DNA of 39,018 bases from Candidatus Corynebacterium faecipullorum (lineage in GTDB: Bacteria; Actinomycetota; Actinomycetes; Mycobacteriales; Mycobacteriaceae). The DNA lies in NCBI GenBank assembly GCA_019114925.1, contig DXEO01000079.1, forward strand, positions 1 to 39,018, given 5' to 3'. Below are positions 19,265-28,410 of the stretch, one piece after another. Both the position numbers and the translations under genes were made by a program. Each line of letters begins with the position of its first letter. Positions within the stretch are counted from its first letter, which is position 1. The notes below the pieces were generated by a model. That model saw only the letters and a list, made by a program, of their open reading frames with translations. It was not told the DNA's origin and ran no database searches.

Positions 19265-19909
19265 ATGTCTCAATACCCAATCTCCATTACAGGACGTCTG
19301 ACCCACGACCCGCACCTGACCAAAATTAGCGACACCATGTATAAGGCCCGCATCCGCATCGCTTCTTCCCGCAGCGTTCCGGAAAAAGACGAGGAGGGAA
19401 AAACCGTATGGCGGGAGCTGGACCTTAACTTCATCGATGGAGAAGTATGGGGTCAGTGCGCCATCAACGTGAAGAAGTCCCTGTTTAAGGGCATGCCCGT
19501 CTTCGTTATGGGCTCCATCGTGACGGACCGATGGAAAGATCAACACGGTGCGAAGCGCTCTAGGACCTATATCAAGATTGCTCACGTGGGCCTAGACCTC
19601 AACCGCTTCTGCGTCACCTCTACAAAGATCGGTACCTCCTATGGTGAGGAGGGCAGCGAAGCCCTCTGGCTAGGGGAGAACCCGCCGGTACTCGACGTGG
19701 ATTACACGGCACCGCCGAGCGATACACAGAACGCAGGGGATACGCAGAACGCAGACAACACAGAAGGCTCGGAGAGCGCAACGGAAGAAGCAATGCCAGC
19801 TGCATTGCGGCCGGGAGATACTCCGCAGGACACCGCGGCGGACCGTCAGCAAGCGCAGTGTGGGGCTGAACCATACCTTGAACCGGAGCCAGAAGAAGCG
19901 ATGGTCTAA
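19265..19909 (+). CDS. SSB-like single-stranded DNA-binding (OB-fold) protein
   Basis: ISITGRLTHDPHLTKISDTMYKARIRIASSRS...WRELDLNFIDGEVWGQCAINVKKSLFKGMPVFVMGSIVTDRW. Confidence 0.75.
   Translation: MSQYPISITGRLTHDPHLTKISDTMYKARIRIASSRSVPEKDEEGKTVWRELDLNFIDGEVWGQCAINVKKSLFKGMPVFVMGSIVTDRWKDQHGAKRSRTYIKIAHVGLDLNRFCVTSTKIGTSYGEEGSEALWLGENPPVLDVDYTAPPSDTQNAGDTQNADNTEGSESATEEAMPAALRPGDTPQDTAADRQQAQCGAEPYLEPEPEEAMV
19721..19756 (+). repeat. two tandem 18-bp units in the SSB-like tail
   Basis: gatacacagaacgcaggg / gatacgcagaacgcagac encoding DTQNAG DTQNAD. Confidence 0.85.
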
Positions 19910-19989
19910 GGACAAAGGACTACCGCCGCCCATGTCATGTAGTCTTTGTACTGTTATTTACCAATCCTGACAGAAGCAAAGGGTGAAAC

Positions 19990-21660
19990 ATGGGCGAATT
20001 CATCTACACGATGAAAAACGTGCGTAAGGCCATCGGTGACAAGGTTATTTTGGACAACGTCACCATGGCTTTCTACCCGGGCGCCAAGATCGGCGTCGTG
20101 GGCCCCAACGGTGCAGGTAAGTCCTCGATCCTGAAGATTATGGCCGGACTGGATCAGCCGTCCAACGGTGAGGCATTCATCGATCCGGGCAAGACCGTCG
20201 GCATCCTCCTCCAGGAGCCGCCGCTCAACGAGGAAAAGACGGTCCGTGAGAACGTCGAAGAGGGGCTCGGAGAGATCTTCCAGAAGAAGCAGCGCTTCGA
20301 AGAGATTGCTGAAGAGATGGCCACCAACTACTCCGATGAACTCATGGAGGAGATGGGCAAGCTCCAGGAGGAGCTGGATGCCGCCGATGCCTGGGAAGTG
20401 GATTCCAAGATCGAGCAGGCCATGGAAGCACTGCGCTGCCCGCCGTCCGATGATCCGGTGACCAATCTTTCCGGTGGTGAGCGCCGCCGCGTTGCGCTGG
20501 CCAAGCTGCTGCTGAGTGAGCCGGACCTGCTGCTGCTGGACGAGCCTACGAACCACCTTGACGCCGAGTCCGTCCAGTGGCTGGAGAAGCACCTCGAGAC
20601 CTACCCGGGTGCGGTCCTTGCCGTGACCCACGACCGCTACTTCCTCGACCACGTCGCGGGCTGGATCTGTGAGGTTGACCGCGGCAAGCTCTACCCCTAC
20701 GAGGGCAACTACTCCACCTACTTGGAGAAGAAGGCCGAGCGTCTCGAGATTGCTGGCGCTAAGGATAAGAAGCTGCAGAAGCGCCTCAAGGACGAGCTCG
20801 CGTGGGTTCGCTCCGGTGCGAAGGCCCGCCAGGCCAAGAACAAGGCTCGTCTCCAGCGCTACGAGGAAATGGCTGCGGAGGCCGAGCAGTACAAGAAGCT
20901 CGACTTCGAAGAGATTCAGATTCCGACTCCGCCGCGCCTGGGCAACAAGGTTGTGGAGGTCAAGAACCTGACCAAGGGCTTCGACGGCCGTGTCCTCATC
21001 AAGGATCTTTCCTTCACCTTGCCGCGCAACGGCATCGTCGGTGTTATCGGCCCCAACGGTGTGGGTAAGTCCACCCTGTTCAAGACCATCGTGGGATTGG
21101 AGCAGCCGGATTCCGGTTCCGTTGACGTCGGCGAGACCGTCAAGCTGTCTTATGTTGACCAGGGCCGCGAGAACATTGACCCGGAGGCCACCGTGTGGGA
21201 GGTCGTTTCCGACGGGCTGGATTACATCCACGTTGGTCAGAACGAGATGCCGTCCCGCGCCTACCTTTCCGCTTTCGGTTTCAAGGGCGCTGACCAGCAA
21301 AAGCCTTCCAAGGTCCTCTCCGGTGGTGAGCGTAACCGCCTGAACCTGGCCTTGACCCTTAAGGAAGGCGGCAACCTGATCCTCCTCGATGAGCCGACCA
21401 ACGACCTAGACGTGGAAACCCTGGGTTCCTTGGAAAACGCCCTGGAGAAGTTCCCTGGCTGCGCCGTGGTTATCTCCCACGATCGCTGGTTCCTCGATCG
21501 CACCTGTACCCACATCTTGGCGTGGGAGGGCAACGTTGCAGAAGGCCAGTGGTTCTGGTTCGAGGGCAACTTCGGCGACTACGAGAAGAACAAGGTCGAG
21601 CGACTCGGCGAGGAGGCTGCACGCCCGTCCCGCGTAACCCACCGTAAGCTCAGCCGCTAG
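19990..21660 (+). CDS. ettA: energy-dependent translational throttle protein EttA (ABC-F)
   Basis: 556 aa, two ABC domains, GPNGAGKSS, LSGGERRRVALAKLLLSEPDLLLLDEPTNHLDAESVQWLE, YEGNYSTYLEKKAERL. Confidence 0.95.
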   Translation: MGEFIYTMKNVRKAIGDKVILDNVTMAFYPGAKIGVVGPNGAGKSSILKIMAGLDQPSNGEAFIDPGKTVGILLQEPPLNEEKTVRENVEEGLGEIFQKKQRFEEIAEEMATNYSDELMEEMGKLQEELDAADAWEVDSKIEQAMEALRCPPSDDPVTNLSGGERRRVALAKLLLSEPDLLLLDEPTNHLDAESVQWLEKHLETYPGAVLAVTHDRYFLDHVAGWICEVDRGKLYPYEGNYSTYLEKKAERLEIAGAKDKKLQKRLKDELAWVRSGAKARQAKNKARLQRYEEMAAEAEQYKKLDFEEIQIPTPPRLGNKVVEVKNLTKGFDGRVLIKDLSFTLPRNGIVGVIGPNGVGKSTLFKTIVGLEQPDSGSVDVGETVKLSYVDQGRENIDPEATVWEVVSDGLDYIHVGQNEMPSRAYLSAFGFKGADQQKPSKVLSGGERNRLNLALTLKEGGNLILLDEPTNDLDVETLGSLENALEKFPGCAVVISHDRWFLDRTCTHILAWEGNVAEGQWFWFEGNFGDYEKNKVERLGEEAARPSRVTHRKLSR

Positions 21661-21708
21661 GGCCTTTTGCCCCTAGCGTTTAAGCACGAACTCCGGAAGG
21701 AACCTGGA

Positions 21709-22167
21709 ATGTCCGCTCAGAATGTTGTGTTGGAGGAGACTAAGGGCAACGTCCACGCGCTTACCGTGGGCGTGCGCTGGTCGGACTTCGACATGTACGG
21801 CCACATGATGAACGCCAACTTCATCGAGCTGGCGCAGGAGGCGCGCTTGGCTTTTGCCATGCACCACTTCTACGCTCGCGGCGTCAACATGGTGGCTTTC
21901 GTTCGTCACATCGAGGCGGACTATGTCCGCCCCATCAAGTGGGATGGACGCCATGGAACGGTGACGGTGGAAACCACGGTGGTGCGCCTCGGCACCACGT
22001 CTTTCACCACTCGCCAGACGATCAAGGATGCGCAGGGCCAAGTGGCCTGCGTCATTGATTGCGTGCAGGTCACCATCGACCCAGAAACTCAGATGCCGCG
22101 AGAGGTCTCTGAGCAGGAGCGCAATATTATCCTGGAGCACGCCGTCGTCGAGCTTGAGCAGCAGTAA
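21709..22167 (+). CDS. acyl-CoA thioesterase, 4HBT hotdog fold
   Basis: VGVRWSDFDMYGHMMNANFIELAQEARLAF; start ATG 21709 after gaagga. Confidence 0.9.
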   Translation: MSAQNVVLEETKGNVHALTVGVRWSDFDMYGHMMNANFIELAQEARLAFAMHHFYARGVNMVAFVRHIEADYVRPIKWDGRHGTVTVETTVVRLGTTSFTTRQTIKDAQGQVACVIDCVQVTIDPETQMPREVSEQERNIILEHAVVELEQQ

Positions 22168-22823
22168 TGGAGCGCGAAACTCTGACATTGCGCAGCGGTG
22201 GGGTAGGGCTGCGCGCCCTACTTTCCCGCGCGACGGGGCTGGATGCATCCGCAGCGGTGCGCCTGCGTCAGTACGATACCAACCAAGCTGAGGTCTTTGT
22301 CACCACCCCGTTCGATGTTGTCGTGGCGCGGCGCTGTGAGGGGACTGTGGGCCGCGACGGTGCCGTGGTGTCGGCGCCGGCGCTTCTCGACGCCCTCCAC
22401 ACCGTCCCTGATTCCCTCGGCCACGAGGGAGGCGTGGAACTTGATTTAGGTCCAGCACGTGATCCGTCCTGGCCGGGGGCCTTGCCGCCGGTACAGGGTT
22501 TTAGGGAGATCGACTCGCTGCCGGTCGACGTTGTCCGTGAACTCGCGGACAAGGGCCGTCAGCTGGCCCGCCAGTTCTCCGGGCCGATGGGACCTCCGAA
22601 GAGCCTGCTGAATCAGACGGTGCTCACCGTGAATGATGCGGAGACTCAGGTGGAGATTCCCATGCGGATGATTTTCGCCTGCACGAGCTTGGGGCTCATC
22701 CCGGGCTTTGCCGCCTCGCTCGAGATCCCGCGCCACCTTCGCGTGGCAGGCAAGGGGCGCTGGGTACGCCTCGATGCGCCTTATGGCAGCGTCTACCACT
22801 CGACTCGGCTGTCCTTGTTCTAA
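22167..22823 (+). CDS. conserved hypothetical protein, translationally coupled to thioesterase
   Basis: ORF overlaps upstream stop (taATGg); no recognisable catalytic motif. Confidence 0.75.
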   Translation: MERETLTLRSGGVGLRALLSRATGLDASAAVRLRQYDTNQAEVFVTTPFDVVVARRCEGTVGRDGAVVSAPALLDALHTVPDSLGHEGGVELDLGPARDPSWPGALPPVQGFREIDSLPVDVVRELADKGRQLARQFSGPMGPPKSLLNQTVLTVNDAETQVEIPMRMIFACTSLGLIPGFAASLEIPRHLRVAGKGRWVRLDAPYGSVYHSTRLSLF

Positions 22824-22844
22824 ATGTTGCTCAAGCAATGCGTA

Positions 22845-22885
22845 CCCCGCCAGTGCGGCGCCTACGGCGACCGTCCAGGGCGGGG
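22845..22885 (+). terminator. terminator-like hairpin
   Basis: ccccgcc...ggcgggg followed by ctttgc. Confidence 0.5.
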
Positions 22886-23031
22886 CTTTGCATAAAGAGC
22901 GCTACGGCTGCCACAGAGCGCTATGCCTACCTTGGATCTGATTGAGCTGAGACGGCACACAAAAGGGGTGATCTGCGTTACCCTAAAGGGGTCGAATTCT
23001 TTTTCTTCAGCAAAAGGAGATGGCTCGAACC

Positions 23032-24114
23032 ATGCGTATTGGCGTACCCAAAGAAATAATGAACAACGAAAACCGCGTCGCGCTGACCCCGAGTGCGGCG
23101 GACACGCTGATTAAAGACGGCCATGAGGTTTTGGTTGAGACCATGGCGGGGGAAGGCGCTTCCTTCCCTGACTCCGAGTATCAGGCCGTCGGTGCGACCA
23201 TCGTGCCCACTGCTGCGGAGGCATGGGCAGCGGAGATGGTGGTCAAGGTTAAGGAACCGCTGAAGTCCGAGTATGGCTACCTGCGCGAGGATCTGCTGCT
23301 GTTTACCTACCTGCACCTAGCCGCGGACCGCCCGTTGACGGAAGCCCTGATGAAGTCGGGTACCACGGCCGTGGCCTACGAGACAGTGACTGATTCTCGC
23401 GGCACCCTGCCATTGCTCACCCCAATGTCCCAGGTAGCTGGTCGTCTTGCAGTAATCGAGGGCGCACATCACCTGCTCTCCACCGAAGGTGGGCGCGGTT
23501 TGCTGGTCGCCGGCGTGCCAGGTACGCGGCCGGCTCGCGTCGTAGTCATCGGCGGTGGCCAGGTGGGGGCGTCGGCAGTCGCGATGGCGCACGGCCTGCG
23601 CGGCGAGGTGACGGTGCTGGACCTTGATCCGCACGTGCTGCAGCGCTTTGATGAGCAGTATCAAGGCAGCGTGCGCACTATCGTGTCGGCCCCATCGGCG
23701 CTGGAGGAAGAGCTGCTGGAGGCGGATCTGGTCATCGGCGCGGTGCTCGTTCCAGGTGCTGCGGCCCCGAAATTAGTGCGCGAGGATGTGGTCAAGCGGA
23801 TGAAGAAGGGCGCCGTGCTTGTCGACGTCGCCATTGACCAAGGCGGCTGCTTCGAGAACTCCCACAAGACCTCGCACGACGAGCCTACCTTTAATGTGCA
23901 TGACACCATCTTCTACTGCGTGGCTAACATGCCGGGCGCGGTAGCGAATACGTCTGCCCGGGCGCTGGGCTCTGCCACTCTGCCCTATATGCGCGCGCTG
24001 GCTGCTGATGGTTTCGACAGTGCAGTTGAGCGCTTCCCGGGCCTAGCTGATGGACTCATGACGCGTGGGGGAGAGCTGGTGTCCCAGCCGGTAAAGGACG
24101 CCTTCGGGCTTTAA
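23032..24114 (+). CDS. ald: alanine dehydrogenase
   Basis: MRIGVPKEIMNNENRVALTPSAADTLIKDGHEVLVE; YLHLAADRPLTEALMKSGTTAVAYETV; VVIGGGQVGASA. Confidence 0.95.
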   Translation: MRIGVPKEIMNNENRVALTPSAADTLIKDGHEVLVETMAGEGASFPDSEYQAVGATIVPTAAEAWAAEMVVKVKEPLKSEYGYLREDLLLFTYLHLAADRPLTEALMKSGTTAVAYETVTDSRGTLPLLTPMSQVAGRLAVIEGAHHLLSTEGGRGLLVAGVPGTRPARVVVIGGGQVGASAVAMAHGLRGEVTVLDLDPHVLQRFDEQYQGSVRTIVSAPSALEEELLEADLVIGAVLVPGAAAPKLVREDVVKRMKKGAVLVDVAIDQGGCFENSHKTSHDEPTFNVHDTIFYCVANMPGAVANTSARALGSATLPYMRALAADGFDSAVERFPGLADGLMTRGGELVSQPVKDAFGL

Positions 24115-25589
24115 AGGTTGAGCGCCATCGGCAGCAACGTGAAAGCCACAGCGTAGACCAACACGAAGCCGATGGCGTTGAACCAAATTCCGGTGATGAC
24201 CATCTGACGGATGTTGACTGCCCCGGTTCCGAACGCAATGGCGTTCGGGGCAGAGGCGACAGGCAGCATAAATGCGCACTGGCAGGCCTGAGTGACAACG
24301 ATGGCCATGAGCAGCGGGTCATAGCCCAAGGCCTGGGAAAGCCCGACGACGATGGGCACGAACGTTGCAATCGTGGCCATAGAACTCGTGATTTCTGTCG
24401 TCAGAATGACGATGAGGACGATAAGCGCAAGCGCTACCCAGAAAGGCAGGGCGGTGAGGCCGGAGAACGCTTCACCGATCCATTTATCGAGTCCGCTGTT
24501 GGTGATCTGGCCAGACAGTGCCAGGCCGCCGCCGAAGAGGAGAAGCGTGCCCCACGGGACATCGCGTGCGGTTTCCCAATCCATGAGCATGACCCCGTCT
24601 TGCGGGCGGCCGGGCAGGATGAAGAGGGACATGCCGGCAATCATTGCGATGACGGCGTCGCTAGCCCAGGTGTCTTTGAAAATGAGCGATACAAACATCC
24701 ACGCGAGCGCGGTAATACCAAAGATGATGGCGACGAGGCATTCCCCGAAGCTCATCTTGCCTAAGGCGGCGAGTTCTTTCTGGAACAGCTCCCGACCACC
24801 CGGAATGTCCTCGATTTCGGGTTTCCACACCACTTTCGTGATGATGAACCAGCCCACAAGCGTAAAACTAAGCGCTAGGGGTGTTCCGAAAACCATCCAC
24901 TGCGGGAAGGTGATGGTTGTCCCGATGGCGTCGTTGAGGTAGCCGACCACAAAGGCATTACCCGGGGAGGCAATAATCGTTCCGAAAGCGGAGATGGTTG
25001 CTGCAAAGGCGATGCCAAGCAGAAGACCGGCGCTGAAATTCGAGACCTTCGTCGTGCCGCTTCGCTCCTTAATTAATGCCACCAGGGACGCACCCAGCGG
25101 AATCATCATGAGCGCCGTTGCGGTGTTGGACACCCACATGCCTAAAGCTGCGGTGGCGAGCATCATGCCGAGAATGAGGCGATCGGGTTTTGTTCCCACG
25201 AGGAGAACAATGACGAGCGCGATGCGTCGATGCAGGTTCCAGCGCTGGATGCCGAGGGCGAGGAGGAACCCGCCAAGGAACAAGAAGATGATTTGCGCAG
25301 AATAGGATGCAGCAACATCTTTCATGTCGGCTGTGCCCAAGGCAGGGAAGGCGACCAAAGGAACCATCGCGGTGACGGCGAGGGGGAGGGCCTCGGTTAT
25401 CCACCACGTGCCCATGAGGACGACGATCGCAGCGGTGACGCGGGCATCGAAACCCGCAGATTGTGGCATCGCGAAGTAGGACAAGGCTGCCAGCACAATG
25501 CCTAGAAAGACGCCTGTATAGCGAATATTGCGTGTCCTGCGGGGAAGCGAAGGGGCGGATAGCCCTGGGGAGAGTGAGAGATTGGTCAT
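24111..25589 (-). CDS. DASS/SLC13 family sodium:dicarboxylate-type symporter
   Basis: WWITEALPLAVTAMVPLVAFPALG; FGTIIASPGNAFVVGYLN; LPVASAPNAIAFGTGAVNIRQM. Confidence 0.92.
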   Translation of the reverse strand: MTNLSLSPGLSAPSLPRRTRNIRYTGVFLGIVLAALSYFAMPQSAGFDARVTAAIVVLMGTWWITEALPLAVTAMVPLVAFPALGTADMKDVAASYSAQIIFLFLGGFLLALGIQRWNLHRRIALVIVLLVGTKPDRLILGMMLATAALGMWVSNTATALMMIPLGASLVALIKERSGTTKVSNFSAGLLLGIAFAATISAFGTIIASPGNAFVVGYLNDAIGTTITFPQWMVFGTPLALSFTLVGWFIITKVVWKPEIEDIPGGRELFQKELAALGKMSFGECLVAIIFGITALAWMFVSLIFKDTWASDAVIAMIAGMSLFILPGRPQDGVMLMDWETARDVPWGTLLLFGGGLALSGQITNSGLDKWIGEAFSGLTALPFWVALALIVLIVILTTEITSSMATIATFVPIVVGLSQALGYDPLLMAIVVTQACQCAFMLPVASAPNAIAFGTGAVNIRQMVITGIWFNAIGFVLVYAVAFTLLPMALNL

Positions 25590-25687
25590 TTTTAAAAGTT
25601 CGAGTCGGAGCTAATTTCTATTAGGCGAACAGTATCAGAGCCCTCCCGGAGGCCCCAGAGCTATATTCAACTTTGCTATAGCCCTAC

Positions 25688-26077
25688 TTAGGGCGCGCGG
25701 TTGATGAGCATCGCTGCCACTCGCTCCATGTGGTCCCAAATCATGGCGCGATAAGCCGGTGGGATGGTCTCCTCGTCGATCTGCGCCAAGGAGTTGCCCA
25801 TGAGCTCGAGCCAGCGATCGTGGGCGGCCATGTCAATGGGGTAGGGTGCATGGCGCATGCGCAGGCGTGGGTGGCCGCGCTGCTCGGAAAAGAGCTGGGG
25901 GCCTCCCCAATACTGCACGAGGAACCAGGTCAGGCGCTGCTGCGCGCCCTCCCAGTCATCGTCCGGGTACATCGGGCCGATGAGATCATCGTCGCGCACC
26001 TGGGCGTAGAAACCGCCGACTAGTTTCTCAAAGGTCTCCATTCCGCCGATGGCTTCGTACACGCTTGTTGCTTGCAC
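25688..26077 (-). CDS. glbO: group II truncated hemoglobin
   Basis: SVYEAIGGMETFEKLVGGFYAQVRDDDLIGPMYP; QYWGGPQLFSEQRGHPRLRMRHAPYPI. Confidence 0.93.
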   Translation of the reverse strand: MQATSVYEAIGGMETFEKLVGGFYAQVRDDDLIGPMYPDDDWEGAQQRLTWFLVQYWGGPQLFSEQRGHPRLRMRHAPYPIDMAAHDRWLELMGNSLAQIDEETIPPAYRAMIWDHMERVAAMLINRAP

Positions 26078-26079
26078 GC

Positions 26080-27081
26080 CTAATCTTCCTTTCGCGTCAG
26101 GCCAGGTTCTTCCAGATCAAAGATAGCCATCCCCCGTGGATAGGGTGTGGTAATTCCTTCCGTATGCATGGCGGTGAGGATTTTCGCCTGCATCGCGCGC
26201 TGCACATCCCATTGCTTGCCCGGTAGCGTCTTGACGGAAACACGGTAGGACATGTGGTCAACTTCCAAGCTGGACATGCCGTTGACCGTGGGCTTGGCCA
26301 GGATGAAGTCCTTGATGTCGGGGTTGCGGGCGGCGTCCTCTGCCGCGGAGGTGATGACATCGACTGCTCGGGTGGGGTCATTGCTCAGCGCGATGGGGAC
26401 CTGCACGCGGGCAACGGAGTAGCGGTCGGAATGGTTGGCCACCTGCAAGATTTCGCCGTTGCGGACGTACCACAGCGCACCATCGATATCGCGGACCGTG
26501 GTGATGCGCAGGGAGATGGATTCCACGTCGCCGAAGACCCCGTTGCCGAGGTCGATGGTGTCACCGATGCCGTACTGGTCCTCCATGAGCATGAAGATGC
26601 CGGACAGGAAGTCCTTGACCAGCGCCTGGGCGCCGAAACCAAGGGCGACACCAACCACGCCGGCCGAAGCCACGAGCGGGGCGACGTTGACTCCGAGCTT
26701 GTCCAAGATGGCGAGCACTGCCCACACCCAGACAAATATGGCCACCGCAGAGCGGCCGACGCCGGCGAGAGTCTGGATGCGGGAGGTGCGCCGTGCCTCC
26801 TGCGTTTGCTCGAGGACTTTGTCGGTTGTTCGGTGAGTTTTGCGCGGGGAGAGCGGCGAGCTGAGCTTGCCCTTCTTGATGCTGTTGTCGGCCAGCTTGG
26901 TGATGAGTCGGCGTAGCAGCCAACTGCCGATGATGGCGACGATGAGGATGAGCGCGATGCCGATGGGCTTGTCGATGAGCCAGGACTGCATGTTTTCTGT
27001 TTGCCACCAGCGGGTGACCGCGTCGACAGCCCCATCGGTCTGCACGGCGGAAGCGCTGAGGTATGCGGTTGGTCTGGTCAC
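26080..27081 (-). CDS. mechanosensitive ion channel, MscS family
   Basis: VVGVALGFGAQALVKDFLSGIFMLMEDQYGIGDTIDLGNGVFGDVESISLRITTVRDIDGALWYVRNGEI. Confidence 0.93.
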   Translation of the reverse strand: MTRPTAYLSASAVQTDGAVDAVTRWWQTENMQSWLIDKPIGIALILIVAIIGSWLLRRLITKLADNSIKKGKLSSPLSPRKTHRTTDKVLEQTQEARRTSRIQTLAGVGRSAVAIFVWVWAVLAILDKLGVNVAPLVASAGVVGVALGFGAQALVKDFLSGIFMLMEDQYGIGDTIDLGNGVFGDVESISLRITTVRDIDGALWYVRNGEILQVANHSDRYSVARVQVPIALSNDPTRAVDVITSAAEDAARNPDIKDFILAKPTVNGMSSLEVDHMSYRVSVKTLPGKQWDVQRAMQAKILTAMHTEGITTPYPRGMAIFDLEEPGLTRKED

Positions 27082-27196
27082 GTGTGTCCTTTCTGCTATC
27101 GCTCACGACTGACGCCTACCGATGGTAGGGAAGAGAGTTGAATATAAAAAGCTAGTCTTTCTCGCAACTGAACAGCTTGGTCTAGACTTGTGTCTC

Positions 27197-28357
27197 ATGA
27201 CTGACAACCGCACTCTTGGCTTTTCCTCCCGTTCCATCCATGCCGGTTACCAGCCGGATCCCTACATGGGATCCATCAACGTACCGATCTATGCCTCCAC
27301 CACGTACCAACAGGATGGCCTCGCGCAGCTGCGCGGCGGCTATGAGTACGGGCGCGTGGCCAACCCCACCGTTCACTCTCTGGAGAAAACTCTCGCCGCG
27401 CTAGAGAACGCCGAGTGCGCCCGCTGTTTCGCCACGGGCATGGCGGCCGTAGATACCCTCATCCGCATCCTTGTGCGCCCTGGCGACCACGTCATCCTCG
27501 GCAACGATGCCTATGGCGGCATGTACCGTCTCTTACACCATGATTACGGCGAGTGGGGTATCGAGCTGTCCATCGTCAACACCGCCGATACCGCGGCGGT
27601 GGAGGCGGCGTTGAAGGAGAACACCAAGCTCATCTGGTTGGAGACCCCGACCAACCCAGCGACGACAATCACGGATATCGCTGCTGTTGCTAAGGCGGTC
27701 AAGGCGGCTGGCGACGCCCAGATCGTCGTCGACAACACCTTTGCCACTCCCTACCTGCAGAACCCTTTGGAGCTAGGTGCGGATCACGTCCTGCACTCCA
27801 CCACAAAGTACCTGGGCGGCCACTCGGATGTGCTGGGCGGCGCGGTCGTGACCAACTCCGCGGAGATGGATGAGCGCCTGCTGTACTTCCAAGGCAACGT
27901 CGGTGCGGTGTCCTCGCCTTTCGACGCCTACCTCACCGCCCGCGGCATCAAGACCTTGGAAGTCCGCATGGATCGCCACTGTTCCAATGCGCAGGCTGTG
28001 GCGGAGTTCTTGGAATCCCGTCCAGAGGTCAAGCAGGTTCTTTACCCGGGCCTGCCCTCGCACCCGGGCCACGAGCTGGCGAAGAAGCAGATGCGCGGCT
28101 TCGGCGGCATGATGTCCGTGCGCTTCCACAGCGAGGAGCATGCCCGCCAGATTTGCCTCAACACCAAGCTCATCTCGCTGGCGGAGTCCCTCGGCGGTGT
28201 GGAGTCCCTCATCGAGCACCCGCAGAACATGACGCACATCTCCGCGGAGGGCTCCGAGCTCGTCCCGCCAGCAGACCTCGTGCGCATCTCCGTGGGTATC
28301 GAGTCCATTGATGATCTGCTCGCGGACCTGGAGCAAGCGCTCGACGCCCTAGCTTAA
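27197..28357 (+). CDS. metB: cystathionine gamma-synthase / trans-sulfuration PLP enzyme
   Basis: GFSSRSIHAGYQPDPYMGSINVPIYASTTYQQDGL; HSTTKYLGGHSDVLGG; ESLIEHPQNMTH. Confidence 0.92.
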   Translation: MTDNRTLGFSSRSIHAGYQPDPYMGSINVPIYASTTYQQDGLAQLRGGYEYGRVANPTVHSLEKTLAALENAECARCFATGMAAVDTLIRILVRPGDHVILGNDAYGGMYRLLHHDYGEWGIELSIVNTADTAAVEAALKENTKLIWLETPTNPATTITDIAAVAKAVKAAGDAQIVVDNTFATPYLQNPLELGADHVLHSTTKYLGGHSDVLGGAVVTNSAEMDERLLYFQGNVGAVSSPFDAYLTARGIKTLEVRMDRHCSNAQAVAEFLESRPEVKQVLYPGLPSHPGHELAKKQMRGFGGMMSVRFHSEEHARQICLNTKLISLAESLGGVESLIEHPQNMTHISAEGSELVPPADLVRISVGIESIDDLLADLEQALDALA

Positions 28358-28363
28358 AACCGC

Positions 28364-28400
28364 CGCAAGCGCCAAGGCAGTGTGAGCCTCGGCGCTTGCG
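28364..28400. terminator. hairpin between convergent metB and FAD/NAD(P) gene
   Basis: cgcaagcgcc-aaggc-agtgtga-gcctc-ggcgcttgcg. Confidence 0.65.
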
Positions 28401-28410
28401 CTGTGCGTGA

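Noticed and set aside
19954-21300. 448-aa minus-strand ORF antisense to ettA
   Set aside because: Shadow ORF from high-GC codon bias; L/V/H-rich, no recognisable domain, fully inside a confident ettA gene.
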